Counted from the stretch's first letter, positions 17,501 to 26,210 are shown. The stretch is DNA of 64,000 bases from CAYRUZ01 sp964427895 (GCA_964427895.1 CAYRUZ010000001.1:113479-177478), one strand, 5' to 3'. The notes: generated from the sequence alone by a model not told the origin. Numbers and translations are program-made.

Positions 17501-18830
17501 AACGGCCGTCACGCAGGTGGTCCGGCACCCACTCCGTGGATGCTGCGTTGCGCAGCATGTCTTCTTTGATGGCTTCGACCTTCACGAACCACGAGGACGT
17601 CGCGTAGTTGAGCAGCGGAGAATCGCAGCGCCAGCAGTGCGGGTAACTGTGTCGGTAACTTTCGGAGGAGAAGAGCAGCCCGTGCTCCTTCAGCCAGCGC
17701 GCGATCAACTTGTCGGCGCGTGACGGTTCGTCCTTCGGCTTCACGTCCATGCCGGCGAAGTCGGTCACTTCCGCGATGAATTTCCCTTCCATCGTGACGT
17801 GCTGCAACACACCGACGCCTTCGCGGACGCCGACTGCGTAGTCGTCGTCGCCGAATCCCGTGGCGATGTGCACGATGCCGGTGCCGTCCTCCGTGGTGAC
17901 GAACTCGCCCGGTACGACGCGGAAGGCCTTCGATGCCAACTTCTGCGCGAAGTAGGGGAACAGCGGGCGGTACGTTTTTCCGATCAGGTCGTGCCCGAGG
18001 ATCGGATCTCCTTCCAGGGCGTACTCGCGCTTGCCGAATACCGCTTCCACTCGGGCTGCGGCGAGGATGAATGTTTTCCCCTCGGACTTCACGCGGACGT
18101 ACTCCACCTTCTCGCCGACGGCGAGGAAGAGATTGCCCGGAAGCGTCCACGGAGTCGTCGTCCACGCCAAAAAATACGTCTCGGTCTCGCCTTCGACGGC
18201 GAACATCGCCGTGACGGTCTGGTCATCGACGTCCTTGTATCCCTGCGTCACCTCGAAGTTGCTGAGCGGCGTCACGCAACGCGGGCAGACGTGCATCGGC
18301 TTGTGCCCCTCGTAAATCAATTTCTTGTCGAACAATTTGCTGAAGGCCCACCACATGCTCTCCATGAAAGGAGGGTCCATCGTGCGGTAATCCCAGTCCA
18401 TGTCGACCCATCGCCCCATGCGCTCAACGACGCGACGCCAGTCATCCGTGCAGCGTTGCACGGCGCCGCGACATAGCGCGTTGAAGCGCGCGACGCCCAT
18501 CTCTTCGATCTGCTTCTTGCTCGTCAGGCCCTGTTCCTTCTCGATGAGGTTCTCGATCGGCAAGCCGTGACAGTCCCATCCGAAGCGTCGCTCGACGTAT
18601 TTTCCGCGCATCGTCTGGTATCGCGGGATCACGTCCTTGATGGTGCCGGCCAGGAGGTGTCCGTAGTGCGGGAGGCCGGTGGCGAACGGGGGACCGTCGT
18701 AGAAGCTGAACACCGGGGCGTGCCGGCGCTGGTCGAGGCTTCGGTGGAACATTCCCTCTTCCAGCCAATAGCGCTGGATTCCTCGCTCCAGAATGGGGAA
18801 AGACTGTTTTGGATCAACGGGATCAAACAT
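14523..18830 (-). CDS. ileS: Isoleucyl-tRNA synthetase with two inserted histidine-phosphatase domains
   Basis: 1435 residues against about 1040 for normal IleRS. The synthetase parts are complete: HYGH (55-58), zinc-type knuckles CPRC (182-185) and CWRC (399-402), editing-domain WTTTPWTLPGN (223-233), RYWGTPLPIW (460-469), EVLDCWFESGS (905-915), KMSKR (988-992), then the anticodon-binding helices. It looks like the eukaryote-like type 2. Between the two halves of the catalytic domain are two phosphoglycerate-mutase-like domains: about 496-675 (RHSESEGN; SPLARTQQTA; LREKGFGDYEG; THAD) and about 712-900 (RHGETDWN; SSDLTRAVETA; LRERDLGEWVG; AHNG). Each keeps the two His, the Arg and the acid expected for activity. 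DLHKETVD (692-699) between them resembles native IleRS. TACACT ends eight bases before the ATG at 18830. Confidence 0.95.
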   Translation of the reverse strand: MFDPVDPKQSFPILERGIQRYWLEEGMFHRSLDQRRHAPVFSFYDGPPFATGLPHYGHLLAGTIKDVIPRYQTMRGKYVERRFGWDCHGLPIENLIEKEQGLTSKKQIEEMGVARFNALCRGAVQRCTDDWRRVVERMGRWVDMDWDYRTMDPPFMESMWWAFSKLFDKKLIYEGHKPMHVCPRCVTPLSNFEVTQGYKDVDDQTVTAMFAVEGETETYFLAWTTTPWTLPGNLFLAVGEKVEYVRVKSEGKTFILAAARVEAVFGKREYALEGDPILGHDLIGKTYRPLFPYFAQKLASKAFRVVPGEFVTTEDGTGIVHIATGFGDDDYAVGVREGVGVLQHVTMEGKFIAEVTDFAGMDVKPKDEPSRADKLIARWLKEHGLLFSSESYRHSYPHCWRCDSPLLNYATSSWFVKVEAIKEDMLRNAASTEWVPDHLRDGRFGKWLENARDWAISRNRYWGTPLPIWRNTDGSDLTVIGSRDELMQERLIRFTKLTVMRHSESEGNVVPVYQGVAPGTDLTTRGRSLAQETANALRTQDVTVIYCSPLARTQQTAQILAEATGAKIIVDERLREKGFGDYEGKPIPFTDLEFQKACRINQLARNIPEAAYHLPSMETWAQTEERVTDFLRDVLPQHRGDHVVVVTHADPLLHVRRFFTGEDLLKLSRQPTPDYAAPESFFYDHDEQRALDLHKETVDSVMWPGSPTPNSVQITLIRHGETDWNKDHLVQGGNVDRPLNSRGRAQAADAADLLKSERFDAIISSDLTRAVETAEIISKRLGIPYEERWQLLRERDLGEWVGKTIEEVMKENPAHHQGVNPAMHHRTPAGGESFAAFFQRAEDAYMRILNQFAGKRVLIVAHNGMMQAMRGIAENTPYRDIVGQQLKNCEALQMTISPMLSRIPEVLDCWFESGSMPYAQPHFPFKIRPTAPGSALPPNFPADFIAEGVDQTRTWFYTLMVLSTALFDQSPYRHVVVNGIVLAEDGKKMSKRLKNYPDPMDVVEKHGADALRFALMSSPAVRAEDLRFSERTVEEALRSVILPMWNAYSFFVTYANAAQFEPIQERRVSSHPLDRWILAEVRDLTNRMTRQLDAYDLSATCAELHETIDALTNWYIRLSRRRFAGKSAMDGNDKSVSKEEQHEALTTLHEVLITICQLLAPFCPFVTEAIYLNLVPTKHGSIHLTDWPRLVELDDAEQALLDKNRLLRLVVSLGNTVRAQQKVKIRQPLRSATVVLPPKLQPDVIGLTEEDIALLREEMNVIEVRFAEGSTAQAIIQVDARKVGPRLGKRVQEVIRAGKEGSLVIGDDGLIRYGDDIVLSPEEFSVLYQAEEGQGTAAERGVVVTLDLHIDEALGQLGLLRDVIRLVQRLRKESGLQIGDRIMLSVSGIDEVIAAHGAVLAHETSAVLGSPSGEAVAQTADLDGTSVTIRFSKHA

Positions 18831-18838
18831 CGCACAGC

Positions 18839-18844
18839 AGTGTA
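18839..18844 (-). promoter_or_regulatory. -10 element of ileS
   Basis: TACACT on the minus strand, ending eight bases before the ileS ATG. It supports the 18830 start over an in-frame ATG at 18884. Confidence 0.45.
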
Positions 18845-18961
18845 GCGGCAAGAGGGTCACAATAAAACCAGGCCAAAGAACCAAAAGAACGCCATTTTGC
18901 TGGAAAAATTGACTTGATTCGCAAAATATTTCTTATAGTCTCCTCGCGCGCTTCTTCCTTT

Positions 18962-19888
18962 ATGCCTCAGGAGTCAAAACCATCGTTTTCCGTTGAGGAT
19001 TTGAACCAGCGTCTCGAGACCGCGCAAACGCGCTGCATGACGTTGAATCACATCCTGCGGCAGGTCTCCTACGCGGCGCACGAATGTCTCACTCAATCGA
19101 GAGTTCCCGACACGCTCACAAAACTGCGTACGTTGCTGCGTTTGTGTATTGGAGGTGATGGGGTGAAAACTCTTCCGATGCACGAAGTGGCGGCTGAGCT
19201 GGCGGCGTTGGAAGGGCGGCACTCACGCAGTGCGGTCAAAAAGGGTGTGGAGCGTTTTCTGTATCGTGCCGACGAAAACGAATTGGCGGAGAGTCCGAAA
19301 TACAAGCGCGCCGTGATTTATACGGAGCAGCGCTTGGTGGAGCGCAGCACGGGATCGGCGAACAACGTGACGTTCGATCCGATTTACCGCGACGCCGGAC
19401 GTTTGCAGTTTGAAGGAAAGGGCGTTGCAGATCTGGAGAAGCAGCGCTTGGCCAGCCAGATCGATTTGCTTCGCACCGTATTCCACGTTCTTTCCGCCAC
19501 GCTGAGCGACACGCGCGGGGAGATTATCGAAAAGCCGAAAAATGAGACGCAGTTGATGGATGGACTGGAGACCGTGCGACACCGGCTCGGTCACGTCGGT
19601 TATTTGAACGGCAGCCGCAAGGAGCATCGCTTCTCCCTGCCCTTCGTCATTGGCTGCTTGTACAACCATCTCTGTCAGAACGCTCGTGCCCTTGGCCAAC
19701 CCGAACCGCGCCTGGAAGACATTTTGCGAGCCTATAACAGCTTCCGCTTGGGAGAAATCGGTACCACCCACGGGGATGCCGATATGGAAGCAGCCCTAGA
19801 GGCCGCCAAAATCATGGCGGACAAGGCTTGGGACTACCCCGTGATGTCCAAAGAAAAAGAGCCCCCGTTGTACGACCCTGAAAAGTAA
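18962..19888 (+). CDS. Hypothetical protein, 308 aa
   Basis: Soluble, largely helical protein; the N-terminus (VEDLNQRLETAQTRCMTLNHIL) may form a coiled coil. Later blocks include MHEVAAELAALEGRHSRSAVKKG and AYNSFRLGEIGTTHGDADM. I do not recognise the family. The ATG at 18962 is chosen over an upstream frame extension because the A/T-rich TTGACT...TATAGT region just upstream looks like a promoter. It is the first of three consecutive unknown genes on this strand. Confidence 0.65.
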   Translation: MPQESKPSFSVEDLNQRLETAQTRCMTLNHILRQVSYAAHECLTQSRVPDTLTKLRTLLRLCIGGDGVKTLPMHEVAAELAALEGRHSRSAVKKGVERFLYRADENELAESPKYKRAVIYTEQRLVERSTGSANNVTFDPIYRDAGRLQFEGKGVADLEKQRLASQIDLLRTVFHVLSATLSDTRGEIIEKPKNETQLMDGLETVRHRLGHVGYLNGSRKEHRFSLPFVIGCLYNHLCQNARALGQPEPRLEDILRAYNSFRLGEIGTTHGDADMEAALEAAKIMADKAWDYPVMSKEKEPPLYDPEK

Positions 19889-19917
19889 AAAAAGAGCTCA
19901 AATAAGCGAAAGAAAGC

Positions 19918-19945
19918 TTGCATTGCGAACCAAAAACACTACAAT
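19918..19945 (+). promoter_or_regulatory. Promoter of gene 19966-20334
   Basis: TTGCAT (19918-19923), 16-bp spacer, TACAAT (19940-19945). It predicts a leader of about 14 nt before the ATG at 19966. Confidence 0.5.
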
Positions 19946-19965
19946 CTTGATCCCGAATAGTTGAG

Positions 19966-20334
19966 ATGGAATTTATGGTTACCTTTACCCTCGACAGCGG
20001 CTACCAAACGGACATCCCTGATGATCCGCTGATCGTATTCGATCTCGGGTTTGACGAGAATTCCACGAACGATTTGAGCACACGCTTGAATCGTCTTGAT
20101 GATATTGAGGATCAGGAGAATCGTGAGCGCGCCGCGAGAGAGTTATTGCTCATTCTCGCCATTCATCAAATCAACTTGTATTGCAGGATGTGTATGGAGA
20201 AACGCGGTGAAATTTATCCGTGGCTCGAGCAAGCACGTCAGGCTAAGTCTCTTGAAGAGATGGAGGCGCACTTCAAACCGATTTTGGATAGCGTGCGCAG
20301 GCAGTTTCCAAATCTGGATAGTAAAGCAGCCTAA
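19966..20334 (+). CDS. Hypothetical protein, 122 aa
   Basis: Acidic protein: a beta-rich start (MVTFTLDSGYQTDIPDDPLIVFDLGF), then helical segments with LNRLDDIEDQENRERAARELLLILAI and CRMCMEKRGEIYPWLEQARQ. No family is recognised. An alternative ATG lies three codons in (MVTFTL). It sits 16 bases upstream of the next unknown gene and probably shares its transcript. Confidence 0.6.
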   Translation: MEFMVTFTLDSGYQTDIPDDPLIVFDLGFDENSTNDLSTRLNRLDDIEDQENRERAARELLLILAIHQINLYCRMCMEKRGEIYPWLEQARQAKSLEEMEAHFKPILDSVRRQFPNLDSKAA

Positions 20335-20350
20335 GCCTTAGCTCCATTCC

Positions 20351-21310
20351 ATGGAAAAGCGGCACACCATTACAATACTGGGCAGCGAGCTTGAGGCACT
20401 GAGGCATGGCCCGTCCAATCGCATCAGTTGGTTAATGGCGTCTCAATTGCGTGCTGCGACGGATGTCATGCGGGCCGAACAAAAGACCGTGCGTAATAAT
20501 GCCCTCGCCCGTTGGCGCGAGACCTTGCCGTACGTGCATGAGGCGGGCGACAAGCAATTGCCGGATATCCAGCGGGCCTACGTCGACACGGTCATCTCGG
20601 TGCAGCAATTGCTCGATCTGCTTTCCGACGATCCGGTGAAGCGTGCGCAAGCCGGCCTGCAAATCGAGAATGAAGGAGGATTCCTGCACGACGAACCGCC
20701 GGAGCTGGAGCCGTACTTCCCGCCGAACGGCGTGACGAAATACCTCCGCGGTGACCAAGGCGAACTCAATGGCTTCTACACGGTTGCGTGCGACCCCGAC
20801 GACGTGAAGAAGATGTGTGCGAAGGATTTGGGGTGGCAGGATGGCGTGGTGTACACGGAGAAAAACTTGCCGTACGAAGTCCCAACCGGGGAAATCCAGT
20901 GGACCAATAAATCGAAGGCCGCGGAGATGTTGAACAATCTCGATACCATCGCCCTGCCGGGCGACCTCGTGATCCTTCCCCGACGGGTGGGCCGCAACGT
21001 GGGTTGGGGCAAGGGATTGAAGGTCGGGACGTACCACGAACTCGATGAATCATTCCCGCGCATCGAATCGACGGTGACGCGTATCTTCGAAATCACGAAA
21101 GTGAACGGCGTGCCGTTGGCCGATCCGGTCGCCAACGTCTGGAGCCGGCACATGAACATCACCAACCTGGGCGCCGCCCATATCGGCACGCTCACCGAGC
21201 GTTTCCGCAGAACCGACCACGTGAGCGGAGCGTCGGTGGATCTTGAAGTGAATTGGTGGTTGCTTCGCTCGCGCGTGAAAGGACTCCTGGAAAAAGCCTA
21301 TAAGTCGTAA
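20351..21310 (+). CDS. Hypothetical protein, 319 aa
   Basis: Soluble protein. The N-terminal half is helical (AATDVMRAEQKTVRNNALARW, AYVDTVISVQQLLDLLSDDP). The C-terminal half is mixed alpha/beta with DTIALPGDLVILPRRVG, GKGLKVGTYHELDES and a Trp-rich end. No membrane segment and no recognised motif. It is the last gene of a three-gene unknown cluster and converges with the Rel-like gene, whose stop is 13 bases away. Confidence 0.7.
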   Translation: MEKRHTITILGSELEALRHGPSNRISWLMASQLRAATDVMRAEQKTVRNNALARWRETLPYVHEAGDKQLPDIQRAYVDTVISVQQLLDLLSDDPVKRAQAGLQIENEGGFLHDEPPELEPYFPPNGVTKYLRGDQGELNGFYTVACDPDDVKKMCAKDLGWQDGVVYTEKNLPYEVPTGEIQWTNKSKAAEMLNNLDTIALPGDLVILPRRVGRNVGWGKGLKVGTYHELDESFPRIESTVTRIFEITKVNGVPLADPVANVWSRHMNITNLGAAHIGTLTERFRRTDHVSGASVDLEVNWWLLRSRVKGLLEKAYKS

Positions 21311-21322
21311 ACGCCGTTGTGT

Positions 21323-24061
21323 TCAGTCTCCGTTCGGATACTGGTTCAGCGTGGACATCATGTTGCCCGCGATCATGCAGACTGCGGCGAGCATCACGGG
21401 AATCGAGGTGCTGATGCCGAGGACGACGGTTTGCAGGAGCAGCGTGACGAGCAACGAAAGATTGATATACCGGGACATTGCCAGGTATCCCAGGCGGTTC
21501 GTGAGGAAATCGAACGTGTAATACGGGATGCCCACGCAGCAGAGGATAAAGCCGAAGGACGCAAGCAATTGGGAGAGCGTGATGCTGTGCAGTCCGAAAA
21601 TCACCAGGAGCGGGAGGGAGAGGACGCCGGCGATGATGTTGGTTGCGAGGAGGAATTGTGACCGCCGTGCTTGCACGCGCGCGTTGCGCTGGAAGCTGGA
21701 GGAAGCGAACGTGTACAGGGAGAAGCTGAGTAGGGCGAGCAGCGAGAGAAGTAATCCAGCGTCGCCGCCTTCCACGCCGAGAAGGACGAAGCCGGCGATG
21801 GTGAATAGCCAGCAGATGCCGAAGCGGCCGTAGAGGCCGGTCTGCAGGAGCATGGGCGTGGCGATGAGCACCGTGTTGGCGCGGATGATGGTGTTGTATT
21901 CGCCCGGCGTTGTGAGTGTCAGCGCCGTGTACGTGAGGAAGCTGACGAGCACGAGCGCGCTTGCCGCAATCCAGAGTGAGACGTGCGAAAGAGGAATGCG
22001 CGTAAGGTTGCGCGAACGGTTGCTGAAGACCGCGAGCAGGCCCGTGAAGAGGCCGACTGACCAGAGGCGGAGTAGCGAAAGATCGCTCGGTTGCACGCCC
22101 ATGTGCAGCACGAGTGTGGCGATAACGGGATCTGCACCCCAAGCGAGAATGAGCACGATCAACGCCGCCAAGAAACCGATGGGGGACAGGCCTTCGTCGG
22201 AATGCAGGTCGGAGGCGCCTGCCGCTTCGAGTTTGTCGAGGAATTTTTGACATTCTGCGCTCGTCATGCGCACGAGCACATTTGCATTCCCGGCGCTGGT
22301 GCTGGGGGAATACCGCAGACGCACGTCGGCTATGCTGTTCTTGAATTGCTGCTGCACTTCGGCGATGGGGGCGGGAAGCGTGTCCGTGGCGCTCATGTAG
22401 CCGAAGCGGACGCGAATGCTCCTCGGGCCGTCTTTCTTGGTCTTCTGGAAAATGGCCGCGATGACCGCAGTGGGTTGCAAGTGGCCGTCGGCGATGGCGA
22501 TGAGGACGTCGCCCATAGTCGCGTATCCCAGGCCCGTCGCCCGACTGTCGAGCGTCGATGGGTCGAATTCTTCGATGAATCCGAGCTGCTTCTCTGTCAG
22601 GGACTGTTGAAGCATGGCGTGGCCGGTGCTGAATCGTTCTTCGGTGGATTTATCGGCAAGGGCGGAACGGATGCTTGCCATGGCGAAGCCCGTTTTGACC
22701 CACGACAGCCAGGAGCGGTCGAGCGTGCGTTGCTCCGCGAGCATCATGGAGACCGTATCCGAGTGAGAGAGCGGCGCGATGAAGGACGCTTCCCGTCCGT
22801 TCACGAGTACCCGCGAGGCGAACAGCGCTTCGTCGCCGAAGAGATAGAACAATCCGTCGAGCGCGGTCGCGCCCTTGGGAACCTGCACCGTTTCGTCGCC
22901 TGGACCATGGATCGTCATCGATTCACCCAGAATGTCGCTCTGCAGGCTCTGCCAGAAGTCCGCACTGCGGTCGACGGTGTCCTCGGACAGCGGCGAAATG
23001 CGGTTGGTCCACGGCAAGGCCTCGAGGAGGCGGGGGGACGGACCGGCGAAACAGAGCGTGGCGATGCCGCGGCGCGAATAGAGCTGCATTTCGTTCGTGC
23101 GGATCTTGCAGCGAACGCGGGTGCCGTCCTTGAGGATGATCGTGGTGTGCAGCCCCCTGTAACCGTTGAGGAGCGGGGCATTGATGTAGTCCTGGAACGA
23201 TCCCACTTCCCGCTTCCAGATCTGGTGCAGCATGCCCAGCGTCCGGTAGCAGTCTTCCAGCGAATCGCAGATAAAGAGCGCGTTGACCAGGGTCAATCCC
23301 GTCGCGGCTCCCTGTGATTGCATCAAGCGACGGATGTGCTTCCACGAATTGGCTTCCTTCTCGTAGCGCAGCGAAATGCCTCTGGCAGGATAGTACGCGC
23401 TCATAATGGCGCTGATGCGCGACAGCACGCCGTCGCCCAGCGCGTCGTTCTGTTCCTTCATTCGGCGCAGTTGGGTGAATACCTCGGGTTCGAGCACGGA
23501 AAGGCACAGTCCTTCGAGTTCGTCGCGCAGGTCCTGCATGCAGAGGCGGTCGGCGATTTTGACATAGACGTCGTTCGTTTCGTGCGCCAATGCAAGCTGC
23601 TTCTCGGGTTTGAGGGAATCGATCGTCCGCATGTTGTGCAGGCGGTCGTACAACTTGATCACCATGATGCGGATGTCCTTCTCCATGAGGGTAAAGATCT
23701 TCCGCACGGTTTCGATTTGTTCATTGGCAGTCGGTTTGTTGCTCACGTCCGCGGCCTGAAGTTTCGTCACGCCTTCCACCAGCATCGCGACTTTCGCGCT
23801 GAACTGCTTTTCTATCTCGTCGAGGGTGAGCGGGGTGTCTTCGATGGTGTCGTGAAGCAGTGCGGCGATGATAGTGTCTGCGTCCGCACCGAGCTGGCAG
23901 AGCAACGTCGCCACCGTTATCGGATGCGTGTAATACGGTTCTCCGGATTTACGCGTCTGTCCGTCGTGCATTTTCTTTCCCAGCTCGAAAGCGTCGCGCA
24001 CGCGACCGTGCTCTTCGCGCGGAAGATGCCCGATGTGCGACGCAAAATCAGTCCACAGCAT
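21323..24061 (-). CDS. RelA/SpoT-homologue fused to a DMT (EamA-like) membrane domain
   Basis: 912 residues. The N-terminal HD hydrolase domain keeps His46, HD at 70-71 (HDTIEDT) and Asp139 (LYDRLHNMRT), so (p)ppGpp hydrolysis is plausible. The Rel synthetase domain follows (about 215-345) with NGYRGLHTT (299-307), but the catalytic Glu of the usual EVQIRT motif is replaced (Arg317 in VRCKIRT) and the basic pocket is altered, so synthesis is doubtful. A TGS domain follows (about 381-440, TIHGPGDETVQVPKGATALD), then a helical linker. About ten membrane helices (628-905) arranged like an EamA/DMT transporter end the protein. Usual Rel proteins are soluble and about 730 residues with an ACT/RRM end. 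TAGAAT lies 12 bases before the ATG. Confidence 0.88.
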   Translation of the reverse strand: MLWTDFASHIGHLPREEHGRVRDAFELGKKMHDGQTRKSGEPYYTHPITVATLLCQLGADADTIIAALLHDTIEDTPLTLDEIEKQFSAKVAMLVEGVTKLQAADVSNKPTANEQIETVRKIFTLMEKDIRIMVIKLYDRLHNMRTIDSLKPEKQLALAHETNDVYVKIADRLCMQDLRDELEGLCLSVLEPEVFTQLRRMKEQNDALGDGVLSRISAIMSAYYPARGISLRYEKEANSWKHIRRLMQSQGAATGLTLVNALFICDSLEDCYRTLGMLHQIWKREVGSFQDYINAPLLNGYRGLHTTIILKDGTRVRCKIRTNEMQLYSRRGIATLCFAGPSPRLLEALPWTNRISPLSEDTVDRSADFWQSLQSDILGESMTIHGPGDETVQVPKGATALDGLFYLFGDEALFASRVLVNGREASFIAPLSHSDTVSMMLAEQRTLDRSWLSWVKTGFAMASIRSALADKSTEERFSTGHAMLQQSLTEKQLGFIEEFDPSTLDSRATGLGYATMGDVLIAIADGHLQPTAVIAAIFQKTKKDGPRSIRVRFGYMSATDTLPAPIAEVQQQFKNSIADVRLRYSPSTSAGNANVLVRMTSAECQKFLDKLEAAGASDLHSDEGLSPIGFLAALIVLILAWGADPVIATLVLHMGVQPSDLSLLRLWSVGLFTGLLAVFSNRSRNLTRIPLSHVSLWIAASALVLVSFLTYTALTLTTPGEYNTIIRANTVLIATPMLLQTGLYGRFGICWLFTIAGFVLLGVEGGDAGLLLSLLALLSFSLYTFASSSFQRNARVQARRSQFLLATNIIAGVLSLPLLVIFGLHSITLSQLLASFGFILCCVGIPYYTFDFLTNRLGYLAMSRYINLSLLVTLLLQTVVLGISTSIPVMLAAVCMIAGNMMSTLNQYPNGD

Positions 24062-24105
24062 GACGGAAAACCCATTCTACGCCTCGTTTTCGCCTCCAGC
24101 CAGGC

Positions 24106-24588
24106 TCATTCCGCTTCCAAAGCGGACAAAAGATACGCGCGAACGTTGCCGTACATTTCGGCTTCGGTAAGCGCTTCCACTTCATTTTTAGTGAACCATC
24201 GCAATTCGCGGCCTTCAGCTTCGGCTAGGGCAAGAGGGGCGTTTTCATCCAGCGGGCGCGCGAGATACACAAAATCCATGTGCTGGTGCTCGGGCTCGCC
24301 CCGTTGCGGGCTGGCGGGGATGTTCTCCAGCAGGAGCGCGATGGGTTTCTTGAGGATGCGCCCTTCGTTGGGGCACGTCGCGAACAGGTCCGGCTGCGCT
24401 TCGCCCACGATGTCGACGCGCAGTCCCGTTTCCTCCAGGCATTCCCTGGCTGCCGCCTCTTCGGGTATTTCATCGGGATCGACGTGCCCGCCGGGAGGCA
24501 TCCAACGCTGCAGGCGCCGGTGCCACAGCAGGAGCGTGCGTTTTTTGCTGTCCACGACGAACGCGGTGGCGGTGAAATGTCTCTGCAT
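24106..24588 (-). CDS. NUDIX hydrolase
   Basis: 160 residues with a complete Nudix box, from GGHVDPDE to ARECLEETGL (about 34-57), matching GX5EX7REUXEEXGU. The N-terminus (FTATAFVVDSKKRTLLLWHRR) is the typical first strand pair. NUDIX enzymes cleave nucleoside diphosphates linked to a further group; the substrate is unknown. It diverges from the peroxiredoxin-like gene, with 43 bases between starts. TAGTCT lies 11 bases before the ATG. Confidence 0.88.
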   Translation of the reverse strand: MQRHFTATAFVVDSKKRTLLLWHRRLQRWMPPGGHVDPDEIPEEAAARECLEETGLRVDIVGEAQPDLFATCPNEGRILKKPIALLLENIPASPQRGEPEHQHMDFVYLARPLDENAPLALAEAEGRELRWFTKNEVEALTEAEMYGNVRAYLLSALEAE

Positions 24589-24631
24589 GAAGTGCTGGCA
24601 GACTACTCCTTCTTCGCGCTACGCTTCCAGT

Positions 24632-25177
24632 ATGGTTCTCATCGACGACAACTCGCGTGTCCTGCGCATCGGCGACGAAATGCCGGCGTTCTCCCTCCCC
24701 GGTGCGACGGGGGAAACGATCGATTCCTCCGCATTCGCAGACCGCATCGTGGTCGTGGTCTTTACCTGCAATCACTGTCCCTACGCGCAGAAGGAAGAGG
24801 CCGGACTCATCGAGTTGCAAAACGCGTTCGACGAACAACGCGTTCGTTTCGTGCTCATCAGCAGCAACGATGCCGAGGCGTATCCGGACGACAATCTGGA
24901 TGCCATGCGCGAGCGCGCCCAAGAAAAGCAGTATCCCTTTCCGTATTGCCACGATGCGTCGCAGGAAGTGGCCAAATCATTCGGCGCCCTGTGTACGCCT
25001 CATGCTTTCGTTTTCGATAAACATCGCCGCCTCGCATACAAAGGTGGAGTGAAGAAGTTAGGCGAAGCGATCGTCGATCTGACGGCCGATCGCCCAGTGG
25101 CCCAACCCGAGGCCAATGCCATCGGTTGCAGCATCAAATGGAAGCCGGGGAACGAGCCGCCCATCGTCCGTAGCTGA
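24632..25177 (+). CDS. Thioredoxin-fold AhpC/TSA family protein
   Basis: 181 residues. GDEMPAFSLPGATGETIDSS opens a peroxiredoxin/TlpA-like thioredoxin fold, and VVVFTCNHCPYAQKEE (about 39-54) carries a CxxC redox motif (CNHC). SNDAEAYPDDNLDAM and CTPHAFVFDKHRRLAYKGG complete the fold. The family is usually annotated as a thioredoxin-family redox protein; there is no signal peptide, so it is cytoplasmic. The ATG at 24632 is preceded by TACGCT ending six bases upstream. Upstream codons in the same frame are antisense to the Rel-like and NUDIX genes. Confidence 0.85.
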   Translation: MVLIDDNSRVLRIGDEMPAFSLPGATGETIDSSAFADRIVVVVFTCNHCPYAQKEEAGLIELQNAFDEQRVRFVLISSNDAEAYPDDNLDAMRERAQEKQYPFPYCHDASQEVAKSFGALCTPHAFVFDKHRRLAYKGGVKKLGEAIVDLTADRPVAQPEANAIGCSIKWKPGNEPPIVRS

Positions 25178-25226
25178 ATACAATTTTTGATCAAATATTC
25201 GCGCTTCCAGTAGCCGTGTCCGCTAC

Positions 25227-26210
25227 TCACTGTGCCGAGTTCCCCTCGATCCGGAGCACCATCACTTCCGGCCAGGCGAAAAGGCGAGCGCGGGCGAGTG
25301 TTTCTCCCACACCTCGCGTAATGGCGAGCGTGTGCGTGCTGTCGAGGGCGAACGTTCCTTGATCGTAGGCCTGTCCGAGCATCGTCGGCAGATGAGGGAT
25401 CGGTCCGTAGAATGGCAGTCGGAATTGGCCGCCATGGGTGTGGCCAGCCACGATCAGACCGGCAGCCTGTGAGTGTGGATCGATGATAACGTCGGGATGA
25501 TGGGAGACGAGGATTGTCGGTACGGTTTCGGGAATGCCGCGCAACGTAGCCGCAAGATCGCTGTCCTTGCTCCAGATGTCTTTCACTCCCGCGATGGCGA
25601 CCGAACCGTTGAGGAGTGGAAGAATACGGTGCGTATTCTCAAGCACGTTCACGCCCAAGCCCGTGAGATAGGCGTTCAAATCGCTCCGTCTGTCGTCCGC
25701 GCCGTATGGCTGGCCGTTGAGGTGCAGGTAGTGGCCGGAGTCATGGTTTCCGTCTACCGCGAAGACGCCCAAGGGTGCGCGCAAGTCGCGCAGCGGTTCC
25801 AGGTCCGTAACGTCAGCCGAAGCATCGAAGAGAAAATCCCCGGGAATGAGCACGATGTCGGGCAATTGGGCGTTCACCTGTTGCACCACCCGCGCCACCC
25901 ACGACCTGCCTTTGTAGGGGCCGACGTGCAGATCCGAAATCACGGCAATCTTGAGCGACTGCGAGACCGGCAGACGCACGGCGAACTCCCGCGTGATGAG
26001 AATGTGCGGCTCGATGAAAGACCCGTACCCGACGGTGACGAACAGGATGATGCAACCGATGTGGGCAATCCATGCGATCCCACGTGCGATGCGTCCGTTG
26101 CGCGGGCGGCGCAGGAAGCGCCAACTCAGCAGAATCACACTCAGCGATCCTGCAAGGAGGAGCAAGATCGCAAGGTCCCACCAGAAAATGTTCGGACTCA
26201 GGAGGAACAT
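25227..26210 (-). CDS. Membrane-anchored calcineurin-like metallophosphoesterase (YkuE-like)
   Basis: 327 residues. Two N-terminal membrane helices (about 8-30 and 45-66) are followed by a metallophosphoesterase domain with all motifs: ISDLHVG, LIPGDFLF, DGNHDSGH, VSHHPDV and GHTHGGQ. The layout matches the YkuE/UDP-diacylglucosamine-pyrophosphatase-like group, with a dinuclear metal site facing the membrane. The natural substrate is unknown. TACAAT lies 11 bases before the ATG. Confidence 0.88.
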   Translation of the reverse strand: MFLLSPNIFWWDLAILLLLAGSLSVILLSWRFLRRPRNGRIARGIAWIAHIGCIILFVTVGYGSFIEPHILITREFAVRLPVSQSLKIAVISDLHVGPYKGRSWVARVVQQVNAQLPDIVLIPGDFLFDASADVTDLEPLRDLRAPLGVFAVDGNHDSGHYLHLNGQPYGADDRRSDLNAYLTGLGVNVLENTHRILPLLNGSVAIAGVKDIWSKDSDLAATLRGIPETVPTILVSHHPDVIIDPHSQAAGLIVAGHTHGGQFRLPFYGPIPHLPTMLGQAYDQGTFALDSTHTLAITRGVGETLARARLFAWPEVMVLRIEGNSAQ

